NCBI RefSeq assembly: GCF_009720385.1
Contig: NZ_WARX01000025.1
Location: 1 to 64,000, forward strand
Direction of reading: 5' to 3'
Length of the DNA stretch: 64,000 bases
Source: Catellatospora vulcania
GTDB lineage: Bacteria > Actinomycetota > Actinomycetes > Mycobacteriales > Micromonosporaceae
Positions 16,572 through 23,661 of this stretch are shown piece by piece. Numbering within the stretch: position 1 is the stretch's first letter; every line of letters starts with the position of its first letter. A program made the translations under genes and the position numbers. The notes under the pieces are model-generated. The model was not told the DNA's origin, made no database searches, and saw only the letters and a program-made list of their open reading frames with translations.

Positions 16572-17144
16572 TCAACGAGCTATCAAGCCGTCGAGGAGAC
16601 GGCGAAGCGGGTTGTTGTCGCCGCGAAGCGATGCCATCGATGCGCCCTCGTTGGCGTCCGGGTGGAGATCCGACCAGTCGACGGGCCAGCCCGCTTCACG
16701 GCTGAGCTGACGAAAGAAGGCACGCTGCGCCCGGCCGTTGCCTTCACGGAACGGGTGGATCGCATTGACTTCGGCGAAGTAGTGCGTCAACCGGTCAAGG
16801 AAGCCCTCGCGCGGCAGCCCGCGCAGGTGACGCTCCTTCGCCAGGCCGCCGAACACCTCTGCCGAGTACGCCTCGATGTGCTGCGGCAGGCAGAACGGGT
16901 CGGATCGGGCGATACCCACCGCTCTGATCTCACCGGCCCACGGATAGAGGTCGCCGAAGATCTCCTGGTGGAAGGACTGCAAGTGAGTCAGGTCGTAGCC
17001 GCCAGGCAGCGTCCGCGTGCCGAGGTCCGCCAACGCAGCCAACGTCAGACCCGCCTCCACCTCACGCAGTCGCCCGGGGTCGGAAATGCCGAGCCGATTA
17101 CGCAATACCCCGCTGTCGGGATCCACGTACGGATCGACGGTCAC
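16572..17144 (-). CDS. Fic-domain toxin (AMP transferase)
   Basis: The 190-residue protein has the full Fic signature HPFREGNGRAQR with catalytic His130 and the phosphate-binding GNGR loop. The flap strand (PFCLPQHIE) and helices FHQEIFGDLYPWAGEIR match class I Fic toxins such as VbhT. No inhibitory helix motif is found inside the protein; it is supplied by the gene upstream. The GTG start overlaps the antitoxin stop as GTGA, giving coupled translation. Family members transfer AMP from ATP to target proteins, for example gyrase subunits; the target here is unknown. Confidence 0.92.
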   Translation of the reverse strand: MTVDPYVDPDSGVLRNRLGISDPGRLREVEAGLTLAALADLGTRTLPGGYDLTHLQSFHQEIFGDLYPWAGEIRAVGIARSDPFCLPQHIEAYSAEVFGGLAKERHLRGLPREGFLDRLTHYFAEVNAIHPFREGNGRAQRAFFRQLSREAGWPVDWSDLHPDANEGASMASLRGDNNPLRRLLDGLIAR

Positions 17145-17458
17145 GATGCGCCGTACAGCTGCCGAACGAGCTCGCGCATCCGCGCAGTGCTGATCTCACC
17201 ACGCGCCCAACGTTCGGTGATGGCGTCAACATCGGGGCCGACGGTGAGACCTTCGGCCCGCACCGAGGCTGCTGCCTGCGCCAGCGACCGAGTTCGCTCA
17301 GCAGTGAGTTCGTCGAACACCTCGACCGGAACCATGACCGCCTCGGTCTTGCGATGTGAACCCACACCCACCGGGGTACGGTCACCCTTGCGGAACCGTT
17401 CCAGGACGCTGGGCAACTGCTCACGCGCCTCACGCACCGACAACGTCTCGATCAACAT
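17141..17458 (-). CDS. Composite antitoxin: Phd/YefM-like DNA-binding part plus VbhA-like Fic inhibitor
   Basis: The 105-residue protein has two parts. Residues 1-55 (IETLSVREAREQLPSVLERF... VMVPVEVFDEL) read as a Phd/YefM fold. Residues 60-103 resemble VbhA, with SVRAEG at 65-70 fitting the inhibitory [S/T]xxxE[G/N] motif (Ser65, Glu69, Gly70), followed by VGPDVDAITERWARGEIS. Glu69 should block ATP positioning in Fic. The ATG at 17458 lies 6 nt after TACACT, so the mRNA is probably leaderless. The GTG at 17485 would overlap the operator and is less likely. Confidence 0.85.
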   Translation of the reverse strand: MLIETLSVREAREQLPSVLERFRKGDRTPVGVGSHRKTEAVMVPVEVFDELTAERTRSLAQAAASVRAEGLTVGPDVDAITERWARGEISTARMRELVRQLYGAS

Positions 17459-17462
17459 CTCT

Positions 17463-17485
17463 TTAGTGTACCCGATTGTGTACAC
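17463..17485. promoter_or_regulatory. Operator/promoter of the Fic antitoxin-toxin operon
   Basis: A palindrome GTGTACAC (17478-17485) and a second GTGTAC box (17466-17471) are 12 bp apart. TGTACA-core boxes are the known sites of Phd and YefM proteins, matching the N-terminal half of the antitoxin. On the minus strand the box reads into TACACT, a usable -10 six bases before the ATG, so a bound antitoxin would cover the promoter. Confidence 0.75.
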
Positions 17486-17989
17486 ATTTTAGAATGCGCA
17501 TGGAATGTATCGCTTGCGGCGAGGACCTACCGATCAAGCACATGCCTGGCACCACGCCAAGCGCCTAGCCGAACAGACCCGTCGCGCCGCAGAGGACGAG
17601 CTGTTTCGCATTCAAGATCAAAGTGGGGCGGGCGCGGCAGAACGGGAAATCGTTCTGGCAGTCGTCATTCGCTATCGATACAGGCAGCCAGGTCGCTGCG
17701 ACGCCAGGCACGCCGGATGGGGGCCGACGACACGCCGACTCGGATCTCCGGCAAAGCGTCGTCGATAAACGGCGACCGCGGGGAGATCACATCGGAAGGT
17801 CCCGGGCCGAACCGGTTCGCCGCGCTCGGAGGGCTCTGGCGGCCCAGTGACCGCTAGCACCATTCGGCTCAACAATCGAGCCTGACGTCCGCTATGGTGC
17901 CTTGTCGGATGTGGCGCCACGACGAACATCACCCAATTCTGGGTATGGCAGGCCAGTACTGCGCGATGGACGCGGAGAGAGACCTCACG
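17486..17989. other. Island intergenic region between Fic operon and unknown pair
   Basis: About 500 bases without a convincing gene. It holds the middle att-like site and its 100-bp inward extension (17603-17731). Short frames in this stretch have no ribosome sites and no recognisable residues. Confidence 0.4.
17603..17731. repeat. Middle att-like repeat (copy Y)
   Basis: Bases 17612-17634 are identical over 23 bp to 19359-19381, the last 11 bases of the tRNA gene with 12 bases beyond. The adjoining GTTTCrCAy is also shared. To the right, the sequence matches copy X at 16403-16516 instead of the tRNA body, as expected for the far end of an inserted unit. Confidence 0.7.
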
Positions 17990-18490
17990 ATGGACGCACC
18001 AGACCTGGCCCGGGTAGACCAGACCCTGCGGCAGTTGTGTGTCGACCATGAGCTGAGCTGGGTGGTTCAAGCCGTGGATGCTGCCGTTACCGAGGGCTTC
18101 GCCGAGTCGGTGACCGAAGGCAGCAGTAACCACAGCCGGCGCCGCGGTACAAATGCGTTCGGGTTCGGGATGCGGCCGGACGAACGGAGCCGGATCGAGC
18201 CTGAGATCGTGCAGCGGCAGTACACGGAGGAGGAGCGAGTACTGCTGACCATCGATGCAATGCTCGCAATCTATCGCGATCTTCCCGATATCCGCGCGGA
18301 GACGCTTAGCGTGCTCACCAATGGTTTCCAGGGTCGAGTCGCCATCCCCGAACAGATCATCACGGCTCTTGATGAGGACGACGAGGAGGCCGTCATCCAC
18401 TGGCAACCGGAGTCGGCTGACGAGGTGCAGAACAGACAACGGGTTGTCAGCGCGCTGATGGCCCTACGACGAGCTGTGGTGCCAGGATGA
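17990..18490 (+). CDS. Unknown helical protein, first gene of an island pair
   Basis: The ATG follows GGAGAGAGAC and gives 166 residues; in-frame ATGs at 17894 and 17966 lack a comparable site. The sequence is mainly helical (LARVDQTLRQLCVDHELSWVVQAVDAAVTEGFAESV, EEERVLLTIDAMLAIYRDL) with an acidic C-terminal part (ALDEDDEEAVIHW). I see no enzyme motif, TM segment or signal peptide. It overlaps the next gene by ATGA, so the two products are probably made together and may form a complex. Codon use is less GC-biased than in neighbouring genes, a sign of transfer. Confidence 0.7.
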   Translation: MDAPDLARVDQTLRQLCVDHELSWVVQAVDAAVTEGFAESVTEGSSNHSRRRGTNAFGFGMRPDERSRIEPEIVQRQYTEEERVLLTIDAMLAIYRDLPDIRAETLSVLTNGFQGRVAIPEQIITALDEDDEEAVIHWQPESADEVQNRQRVVSALMALRRAVVPG

Positions 18491-19173
18491 CAGATCCCAT
18501 TGGTGACCTACTCACCGAACTCGCAGACGCGATGCAGGGCGCGACGACACGCTTCACCCGAGCCGATGAGGCGGATCGGGTCTACGAAGGCTATCTGTTC
18601 GCACAGGTGATCGCGGCAGCCGCCGAGTGCGGCGGGAGGGTGACCTACGAGGACTGCTACGAGAAAGAGGTACAGGTCCTGGTGTTCCGTGGCGCGCCAG
18701 GCGTCATCCACGCACGGCGTCGACCCTTCACACACGCAGTGCTGTACTTCGGTGCCGCTCGCCCGGTCGAAGTTCATCTGCGGGTGAAGGTCCAGTGGAA
18801 GAACTTCGACGGCGAGTCAGACGTGTTGATCATCGATACGAAGGCGGCCAGAGACAGCAGAGACAAGCAACAACTGCCGAAACCTACCGGCTGCGTGCTA
18901 ACGATCGAGGGCAAGTACTACCCGCTTGGCGTGCCGCGCGACGAGGCGTTGAAGTACGTCGGGATGCGGCGAAGCTTCCCGTCCTCGATGGCAAGCCTGT
19001 TCGTGACGAACGCGTTCTCGCCCCACGCGAACAAGTGCCTCAGCCATGCCAAGGGCTTGCCGTTCGAATTCGGCGCAGTGCCGGGAACCCGTTTCCAAAC
19101 TTACGCTCGCGCACACATACGTGAGGCGTTCAAGAGCTGGGCGGCTGACTTCGACTTCGGCTACCGCATCTAA
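18487..19173 (+). CDS. Putative PD-(D/E)XK-type nuclease, second gene of an island pair
   Basis: The 228-residue protein has no obvious close family, but its residue pattern fits the restriction-endonuclease-like fold. A helix carries Glu34 (DRVYEGYLFAQVIAAA), a strand leads to Asp112 (GESDVLIID), the next strand gives Glu141-x-Lys143 (CVLTIEGKYY), and a helix follows (PRDEALKYVGMRRS). That spacing matches E...D...ExK catalytic sites, although the link between Asp112 and Glu141 is long. No signal peptide or TM segment is seen. It starts inside the stop of the preceding gene. Nuclease function is inference; a defence or mobility role would fit the tRNA-island position. Confidence 0.6.
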   Translation: MTDPIGDLLTELADAMQGATTRFTRADEADRVYEGYLFAQVIAAAAECGGRVTYEDCYEKEVQVLVFRGAPGVIHARRRPFTHAVLYFGAARPVEVHLRVKVQWKNFDGESDVLIIDTKAARDSRDKQQLPKPTGCVLTIEGKYYPLGVPRDEALKYVGMRRSFPSSMASLFVTNAFSPHANKCLSHAKGLPFEFGAVPGTRFQTYARAHIREAFKSWAADFDFGYRI

Positions 19174-19349
19174 CGTCGGGTTGTCACAGATCACCGAAGC
19201 TCGCTTGCAACCGCTCTGGCGTTCGCAACGAGAGGTTGTCGACCCGGAACTTCGCTTCCACGAGCCGTCACCCGCCCGGGGAACGAGACTCGTGATCCGC
19301 AGACAGAACCTGGTCGAACAGGTCCGTTGCAGCACCCAGGGCACAGGTC

Positions 19350-19381
19350 GTTTCACACTCAAGATCAAAGTGGGGCGGGCG
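19350..19381. repeat. tRNA-side att-like repeat
   Basis: This covers the last 11 bases of the tRNA gene (acceptor strand, discriminator and part of the T stem) plus flanking GTTTCACAC and TCAAGATCAAAG. It shares a 23-bp exact core with the middle repeat. Confidence 0.7.
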
Positions 19382-19444
19382 GGACTCGAACCCGCGACCG
19401 AGGGATTATGAGTCCCCTGCTCTAACCTGCTGAGCTACCGCCCC
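19371..19444 (-). tRNA. tRNA with CAU anticodon (Met elongator or Ile2)
   Basis: On the minus strand a 7-bp acceptor stem (GGGGCGG with CCGCCCC), D-arm TAGCTCAG..GGTTAGAGC, anticodon loop CTCATAA and T-arm GCGGG TTCGAGT CCCGC fold into a standard tRNA. The discriminator is A and CCA is not encoded. Base pair 1-72 is intact, so it is not the initiator. Methionine elongator and lysidine-modified isoleucine tRNAs share this anticodon and I cannot choose between them. Its 3' end is the island insertion site. Confidence 0.93.
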
Positions 19445-19597
19445 GCGCCGGATCATCCCGGCGCGCATAGCGTAGCGAATCTGCCCCGCTGCTTACACGC
19501 CCGATATCAGTGCGACACTCCTGGCCGGTCGGCCATACCTGGCGGACGCGGCCGATATCCGGTCGCACCGGCACGCCCGGTCCCCTACCGTCGCGGC

Positions 19598-20413
19598 ATG
19601 CCGAGTCTGCTGACCCCGATCCCCGTCGGCTTCGATCTGGCGCGGTGGCTCGACGCCCTGGGCACCCGCTTCGCGGCCTTCGCGCAGCAGGGCTCCGGCT
19701 GTGTCTCGTACGGGGTGGCCACCCCCGCCGGGCGGCGCTTCGTGAAGACCTTCCGGCGCGAGAGCGAAGGGTTGCTGCGCCGCGCCCTGACGGTGCACGC
19801 GGCCGTGGCGCACGAGGCGATCGCCGCGCCGCTGGCCGTGTACCACCTGCGCTCGGGCGAGCACGCGCTGGTGTACCCGTGGCTGGACGGCGGGGTGCTG
19901 TACCCGGCGGATCCGCGCGGGGCCGCGGTGCGCACGGACCCGGACGGGGCGATGGCCCGTTTCCGCGCGCTGCCGACCGCCCGGGTCGAGGCGGCGCTGG
20001 ACGCGGTGCTGGACGCGCACGTCGCGGTGGCGGCGGCCGGCTTCGTCGCGGTGGACTTCTACGACGGCTGCCTGCTGTACGACTTCGCCGCGTCCCGGAT
20101 GCACGTCGTCGACGTGGACGAGTACCGGCCGGGGCCGTTCACGCTGGACGCGGACCGGCTGCCCGGCTCGACCCGGTTCATGGCCCCGGAGGAGTTCCGC
20201 CGCGGGGCGGTGATCGACGAGCGGACGACGGTGTTCAACCTCGGCCGGATGCTGCGGCTGCTGCTGGACGGTGGCGACGTCGAGGCCGCCTGGCGCGGCA
20301 CGGAGCGCCAACTCGCCGTGATCACCAGGGGGACCGATCCGCACCCCGGGCACCGCCACGCCACGGTCGGTGAACTCGCCACCGCCTGGCGGGCCGCGAC
20401 CACACCGCGCTGA
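19598..20413 (+). CDS. Protein kinase-like protein (divergent catalytic loop)
   Basis: The 271-residue domain resembles a Ser/Thr kinase or small-molecule kinase. RFVKTFRRES could hold the ATP-binding Lys, HALVYPWLDGGVL the hinge, and VAVDFYDGCLLYDF the catalytic loop, where HRD is replaced by AVD. VVDVDEY stands at the DFG position and RFMAPEEF is a clear APE motif. The N-terminal glycine loop is weak. No TM or sensor domain follows, so it is cytosolic. It may phosphorylate proteins or small molecules. It faces the Ig-repeat gene across a strong shared terminator. Confidence 0.75.
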   Translation: MPSLLTPIPVGFDLARWLDALGTRFAAFAQQGSGCVSYGVATPAGRRFVKTFRRESEGLLRRALTVHAAVAHEAIAAPLAVYHLRSGEHALVYPWLDGGVLYPADPRGAAVRTDPDGAMARFRALPTARVEAALDAVLDAHVAVAAAGFVAVDFYDGCLLYDFAASRMHVVDVDEYRPGPFTLDADRLPGSTRFMAPEEFRRGAVIDERTTVFNLGRMLRLLLDGGDVEAAWRGTERQLAVITRGTDPHPGHRHATVGELATAWRAATTPR

Positions 20414-20428
20414 CCTGCCCGTACACGC

Positions 20429-20464
20429 CACTGGTGGGCCCGGCAACCGCCGGGCCCACCAGTG
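20429..20464. terminator. Bidirectional terminator between convergent genes
   Basis: A perfect 16-bp stem (core CTGGTGGGCCCGGC) with the loop AACC lies between the stops of the kinase-like gene and the Ig-repeat gene. It can end both transcripts. Confidence 0.85.
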
Positions 20465-20474
20465 TGGTCAAGCC

Positions 20475-21929
20475 TTACGGCCGGGGCTTGGGGCCGTACG
20501 GCGTCTTCTTCCGCACGACAACCTGCTCGGCCGGGTCGCCGCAGTCGGTGCTGACGGCCTCGTTGTCGGAGTCACCGCTGTAGGCGGCCACCCACTGGTA
20601 GGTGCCGGGCGTACCGGGCCGGAACGTTCCGGACGGGTAGACGCCGTTGCCGTTGATCGTGACCGTGGAGGTGAAGACCGGGGTCCGCGAGCAGGTCGCG
20701 TCGCCCGGCCCGTACAGGCTGAAGGTGATGGTGCCGGTCGGCTCCGCGCCGCCGGCCAGGGTCGCCGTGTCGTAGACCGGCTTGCCCACGAAGGTGTCCC
20801 GCGACGCCTCGGTGGTCAGCGTCGGCGTCACCGGGACCGCCCGCACGACGACGCTCTCGTTCTCGTCGTTGCAGGCCGTGGTGGCCTCGGCGTTGTTGGC
20901 GTCACCGCCGTAGGCGGCGATCCACCGGTAGGTGCCGGGCGCCGTCGGGGTGATCCCGGCCGAGGTGTACGAGCCGTTCCCGTCCACGGTCACGCCGTCG
21001 GTCACCACCGGCTCGCCGCTGCAGTCCGCGTCGTCCGGCCCGTACAGGGTGAACGTGATTTCGCCGGTGGGGTCGTCACCGCCGGTCAGGGTCGCGGTGT
21101 CGCTGATCGTGCCGCCCAGGTCCACGTCGGCGGACGCCTGGGTGGAGATCGCCGGCGTCGCCAGGGCGCTGACGACGACGTCCTCGTTCGGGTCGTTGCA
21201 GGCGGTACCGGCGATGGTGTTGTTGGCGTCGCCGCTGTAGTCGGCCCGCCAGTGGTAGGTGCCCACCGCCGTCGGCGTGAACGGGTCGGACTGGTACGGG
21301 CCGTTGCCGTTGACCGTCTCGGTCGTGGTGAAGACCGGGGCCTCTTCACAGACGACGTCCGGGTACAGGTTGAACGTGATCGTCCCGGTGGGCTGGAAGC
21401 CGTTGGTGAGCCGTGCCCGGTCGAACACCGATCCGCCCAGCGGGACGTCGTCCGAGGCCAGCGTCCGCAGCGTCGGCGTAGCCTGGCTGACCACCACGTC
21501 CTCGTCTGCCGCGTTGCACAGGCTGGGGGGCACTGTGGTGGTGCCGGTGTACGCGGCGGTCCACCGGTAGGTCCCCGGAGCCGTCGGGACGGTGGTGCCC
21601 GACCCGTAGTCGTCGGGGCCGGTCGTCGGTACGGTCGCGGTGAACACCGGAGTGGTCGCGCACGTGGCGTCGTTCGGCCCGTACAGGTTGAAGGTGATCG
21701 AGCCGGCCTCTGCTGCTCCGACGCCGGCGAGGGTGGCCGTGTCGAAGACCGAGCCGCCGATGGTGACGTCCGGGGACGCCACGGTGGTCAGTTCCTGCAG
21801 TGCCGCCTTGTTCAGGCCTGCGACCGGGGCGGCCGTGGCGGCCGTGGCCGCTCCGGTCACCAGGGCCAGGCTGAGCAGCGCGGTGTGCGCCGCTCGGCGG
21901 GTCGTGGGGTTGAGTCGTGCGGTTGTCAT
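20475..21929 (-). CDS. Secreted protein with four Ig-like repeats
   Basis: The ATG follows GGAGG at good spacing. A signal peptide (AAHTALLSLALVTGAATAATAA) precedes four repeats of about 105 residues. Each begins near ASxDVxxGGSVxDTATL, continues GTITFNLYGPxDATC and TAPGTYRWxAAYxGD, and closes xACNDxNEDVVV. Two conserved Cys per repeat suggest one disulfide in each beta-sandwich. It ends in a short basic, proline-rich tail with no LPxTG motif or TM anchor, so the protein is probably released or held by the wall. Such repeats act as spacers or adhesins; no catalytic domain is present. Confidence 0.85.
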   Translation of the reverse strand: MTTARLNPTTRRAAHTALLSLALVTGAATAATAAPVAGLNKAALQELTTVASPDVTIGGSVFDTATLAGVGAAEAGSITFNLYGPNDATCATTPVFTATVPTTGPDDYGSGTTVPTAPGTYRWTAAYTGTTTVPPSLCNAADEDVVVSQATPTLRTLASDDVPLGGSVFDRARLTNGFQPTGTITFNLYPDVVCEEAPVFTTTETVNGNGPYQSDPFTPTAVGTYHWRADYSGDANNTIAGTACNDPNEDVVVSALATPAISTQASADVDLGGTISDTATLTGGDDPTGEITFTLYGPDDADCSGEPVVTDGVTVDGNGSYTSAGITPTAPGTYRWIAAYGGDANNAEATTACNDENESVVVRAVPVTPTLTTEASRDTFVGKPVYDTATLAGGAEPTGTITFSLYGPGDATCSRTPVFTSTVTINGNGVYPSGTFRPGTPGTYQWVAAYSGDSDNEAVSTDCGDPAEQVVVRKKTPYGPKPRP

Positions 21930-22070
21930 ACGCAATGCCTCCGCTGCGTGAGATGACCTGTGAGGTGCGAAAACACCGAGACGGAGCATATGACCGTCAA
22001 CAGCATCAAATGAGGCAAAACCGCCATAAGCGTCTTTTATTCGCATTTTTGAGCGCGAAAGGCACCAAAA

Positions 22071-22093
22071 AACCCCGGCCCTAGGGCCGGGGT
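22071..22093 (-). terminator. Intrinsic terminator of the tRNA-Asn transcript
   Basis: CCCCGGCCC TA GGGCCGGGG forms a perfect stem. On the minus strand it is followed by a run of Ts, so it is a classical intrinsic terminator just behind the tRNA. Confidence 0.85.
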
Positions 22094-22101
22094 CTTCGTA
22101 C

Positions 22102-22177
22102 TGGCTCCCCCACTTGGACTCGAACCAAGAACCTGCCGGTTAACAGCCGGCTGCTCTGCCAATTGAGCTACAGGGGA
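22102..22177 (-). tRNA. tRNA-Asn(GTT)
   Basis: The minus-strand cloverleaf has acceptor TCCCCTG/TGGGGGA with G-U pairs, D-arm TAGCTCAATTGGCAGAGC, anticodon loop CTGTTAA (GUU) and T-arm CTTGG TTCGAGT CCAAG. Discriminator G is followed by an encoded CCA. A T-rich intrinsic terminator lies directly behind. Confidence 0.96.
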
Positions 22178-22345
22178 ATGTGCACTTGGCGACCCTGCGG
22201 ATCTCTCCTCAGCGGCGCGCCTCGACAAGACTACAGGACCCTCCCCCGGGTATGGCAAACGGGTAACCCTGGCCGGTCTGGTGTCGCGGTGTGCCCGCAA
22301 CAGGCAGGATGGGACGTACTACGCGATCGAGGCTGAGGAGGCACG

Positions 22346-22552
22346 ATGGGGAAGCTGGTGTGGTTCGCCGCAGGGGCGGCCGTCGGGTTCGTGTTCGGCA
22401 CCCGTGCCGGACGCCAGACCTACGACGACCTGGTGGCGAGCACCCGCAAGGTGATGGAGCACCCCACGGTGCAGGAGGCGGCGGGCCTGGTCCAGGCGCA
22501 GGCTTCCAGGCTGTACGACGAGGGCCTGCGCAAGCTGAACCAGCAGGCCTGA
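22346..22552 (+). CDS. Small YtxH-like membrane protein
   Basis: The 68-residue protein starts after a good GAGGAGG site. One glycine-rich TM helix (LVWFAAGAAVGFVFGTRAG) is followed by an amphipathic helix (YDDLVASTRKVMEHPTVQEAAGLVQAQASRL). This is the layout of YtxH/DUF883-like membrane-associated stress proteins. The function is unknown. Confidence 0.75.
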   Translation: MGKLVWFAAGAAVGFVFGTRAGRQTYDDLVASTRKVMEHPTVQEAAGLVQAQASRLYDEGLRKLNQQA

Positions 22553-22568
22553 GCCCCCTCGCGCAGAG

Positions 22569-23534
22569 CTAGCCGGCGCGGCCGACTCCCGGCATCGGGC
22601 GGTCGGCCGCGCCGTCGAGTCCCACCGCGCTCAGCTCGTCGCGGGCGGCGTCGAGCTCGTCGGTGCCCTCGACCTCGAGGTGGTCGCAGCCGGCGTGCAC
22701 CCCGCCGAGCACGGCGGCCAGCATCGAGCGGGCCACGGCGGCCAGGTCGGTGCCGTCGGCGTGATGCCCCAGCCGCAGCTTCACCACGGACAGCCGGGCG
22801 CGGCGCAGCCGGGTGAGCGCCTGGGCCGGGCTCTCCGCGGCGTGGGCCAGCTGCTCCGCACTCAGGCAGGCGCCGATCCGGGCCGGGTCGGCGCGCTCCA
22901 GCAGCCGCACGATGTCCTGCGAGCCGGTGACCAGGGTCTTCGGCGCGGCCTCGACCGCGACCCGGACCAGCCGGCCGGTGTGCCAGGCGATCTCGGTGAG
23001 GCCGCCGCTGAGGTCGGCCATCAGCCGGGTCGCCACCTGCCACTCACGTTCGCGCTGCTCGCGCCCGGCCTCGTCGGCCGCGGTGTCGGTATCGGCGTCC
23101 GCCTCGTCGCCCGTGGCGGTGAGTGCGGGGAAGGCCGAGCGCGGCAGCGTGGTGGAGATGGAGCCGTGCGCGCTGTCCTCCGGCAGCAGGTCGACCAGCA
23201 CCCGGGCCAGGTCGAGGGTGTGCAGCCACCACGTACGCCAGCTGCCGTCGGCGGGCGTGACGTCGGGGCCGGTGTCGAGGGTGACCACCTCCAGCCGCCG
23301 GGAGGCCAGCTCGTGGCGCAGCCGCTGGCGCAGCCCGAGCGAGGAGGCGAGGGTGGCGGCCAGGATGGGGCCGAGGCGCAGACTCACGCTGAGCACGTCG
23401 GCGAACAGGCGCTGGCGCTGCGGAACGACACGGGCGTCGAGCATCTTCAAGAGCGCGCGCACGTCCTTGACGTTCTCGACGGACACGACGGTCGCCACGT
23501 GCACAGTCTGTCCGTCGGGATGTCGTAGGCGCAT
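22569..23534 (-). CDS. Unknown cytosolic protein, 321 residues
   Basis: The ATG has GGAGGTGA six bases upstream, a strong site. The protein is helical and rich in Arg/Leu, with a polar low-complexity linker (GDEADADTDTAADEAGREQRE). No TM segment, signal peptide or known catalytic motif is seen. A C-terminal alpha/beta part (RARLSVVKLRLGHHADG... GCDHLEVEGTDELDAARDEL) looks domain-like. It stands alone between the YtxH-like gene and the ABC exporter operon. I do not recognise the family. Confidence 0.7.
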   Translation of the reverse strand: MRLRHPDGQTVHVATVVSVENVKDVRALLKMLDARVVPQRQRLFADVLSVSLRLGPILAATLASSLGLRQRLRHELASRRLEVVTLDTGPDVTPADGSWRTWWLHTLDLARVLVDLLPEDSAHGSISTTLPRSAFPALTATGDEADADTDTAADEAGREQREREWQVATRLMADLSGGLTEIAWHTGRLVRVAVEAAPKTLVTGSQDIVRLLERADPARIGACLSAEQLAHAAESPAQALTRLRRARLSVVKLRLGHHADGTDLAAVARSMLAAVLGGVHAGCDHLEVEGTDELDAARDELSAVGLDGAADRPMPGVGRAG

Positions 23535-23661
23535 CAGTCACCTCCGCCCGGCGGCGTGTTGCCGAGAACGTACCCGCCTGATCCACATCAGACAAATAGA
23601 ACTTAACAAATGAGCGCGTGAGCATGATCTCGTTCACGCGCTCATTCACGCCCGAACAGGT

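Larger units (their letters stand above)
16403..19381. mobile_element. Two-unit genomic island at the tRNA(CAU) 3' end
   Basis: Three att-like sites are spaced along the downstream side of the tRNA gene. The tRNA-proximal site (19350-19381) and the middle site (17603-17634) share a 23-bp exact block made of the tRNA 3' end plus 12 bases beyond it. The distal site (16403) keeps GTGGGGCGG. The middle and distal sites also share about 100 bp of inward-facing sequence. The interval therefore reads as two related units laid end to end. One holds the Fic/antitoxin operon; the other holds two unknown genes. No integrase is present, so the units are remnants or are moved in trans. Base composition is less GC-rich than the flanks. 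Confidence 0.6.

Noticed and set aside
17894-17989. A longer start for the first island gene (ATG at 17894 or 17966)
   Set aside because: Neither has a ribosome site as good as GGAGAGAGAC before 17990, and the extra residues lack the acidic-helical character of the rest.
17612-19381. A phage or transposon with its own recombinase
   Set aside because: The repeats look like att sites, but neither protein in the interval resembles a tyrosine or serine recombinase or a transposase.
20370-21956. A 528-codon frame opposite the Ig-repeat gene
   Set aside because: The minus-strand protein has a signal peptide, a ribosome site and regular repeats; the plus frame only mirrors those repeats.
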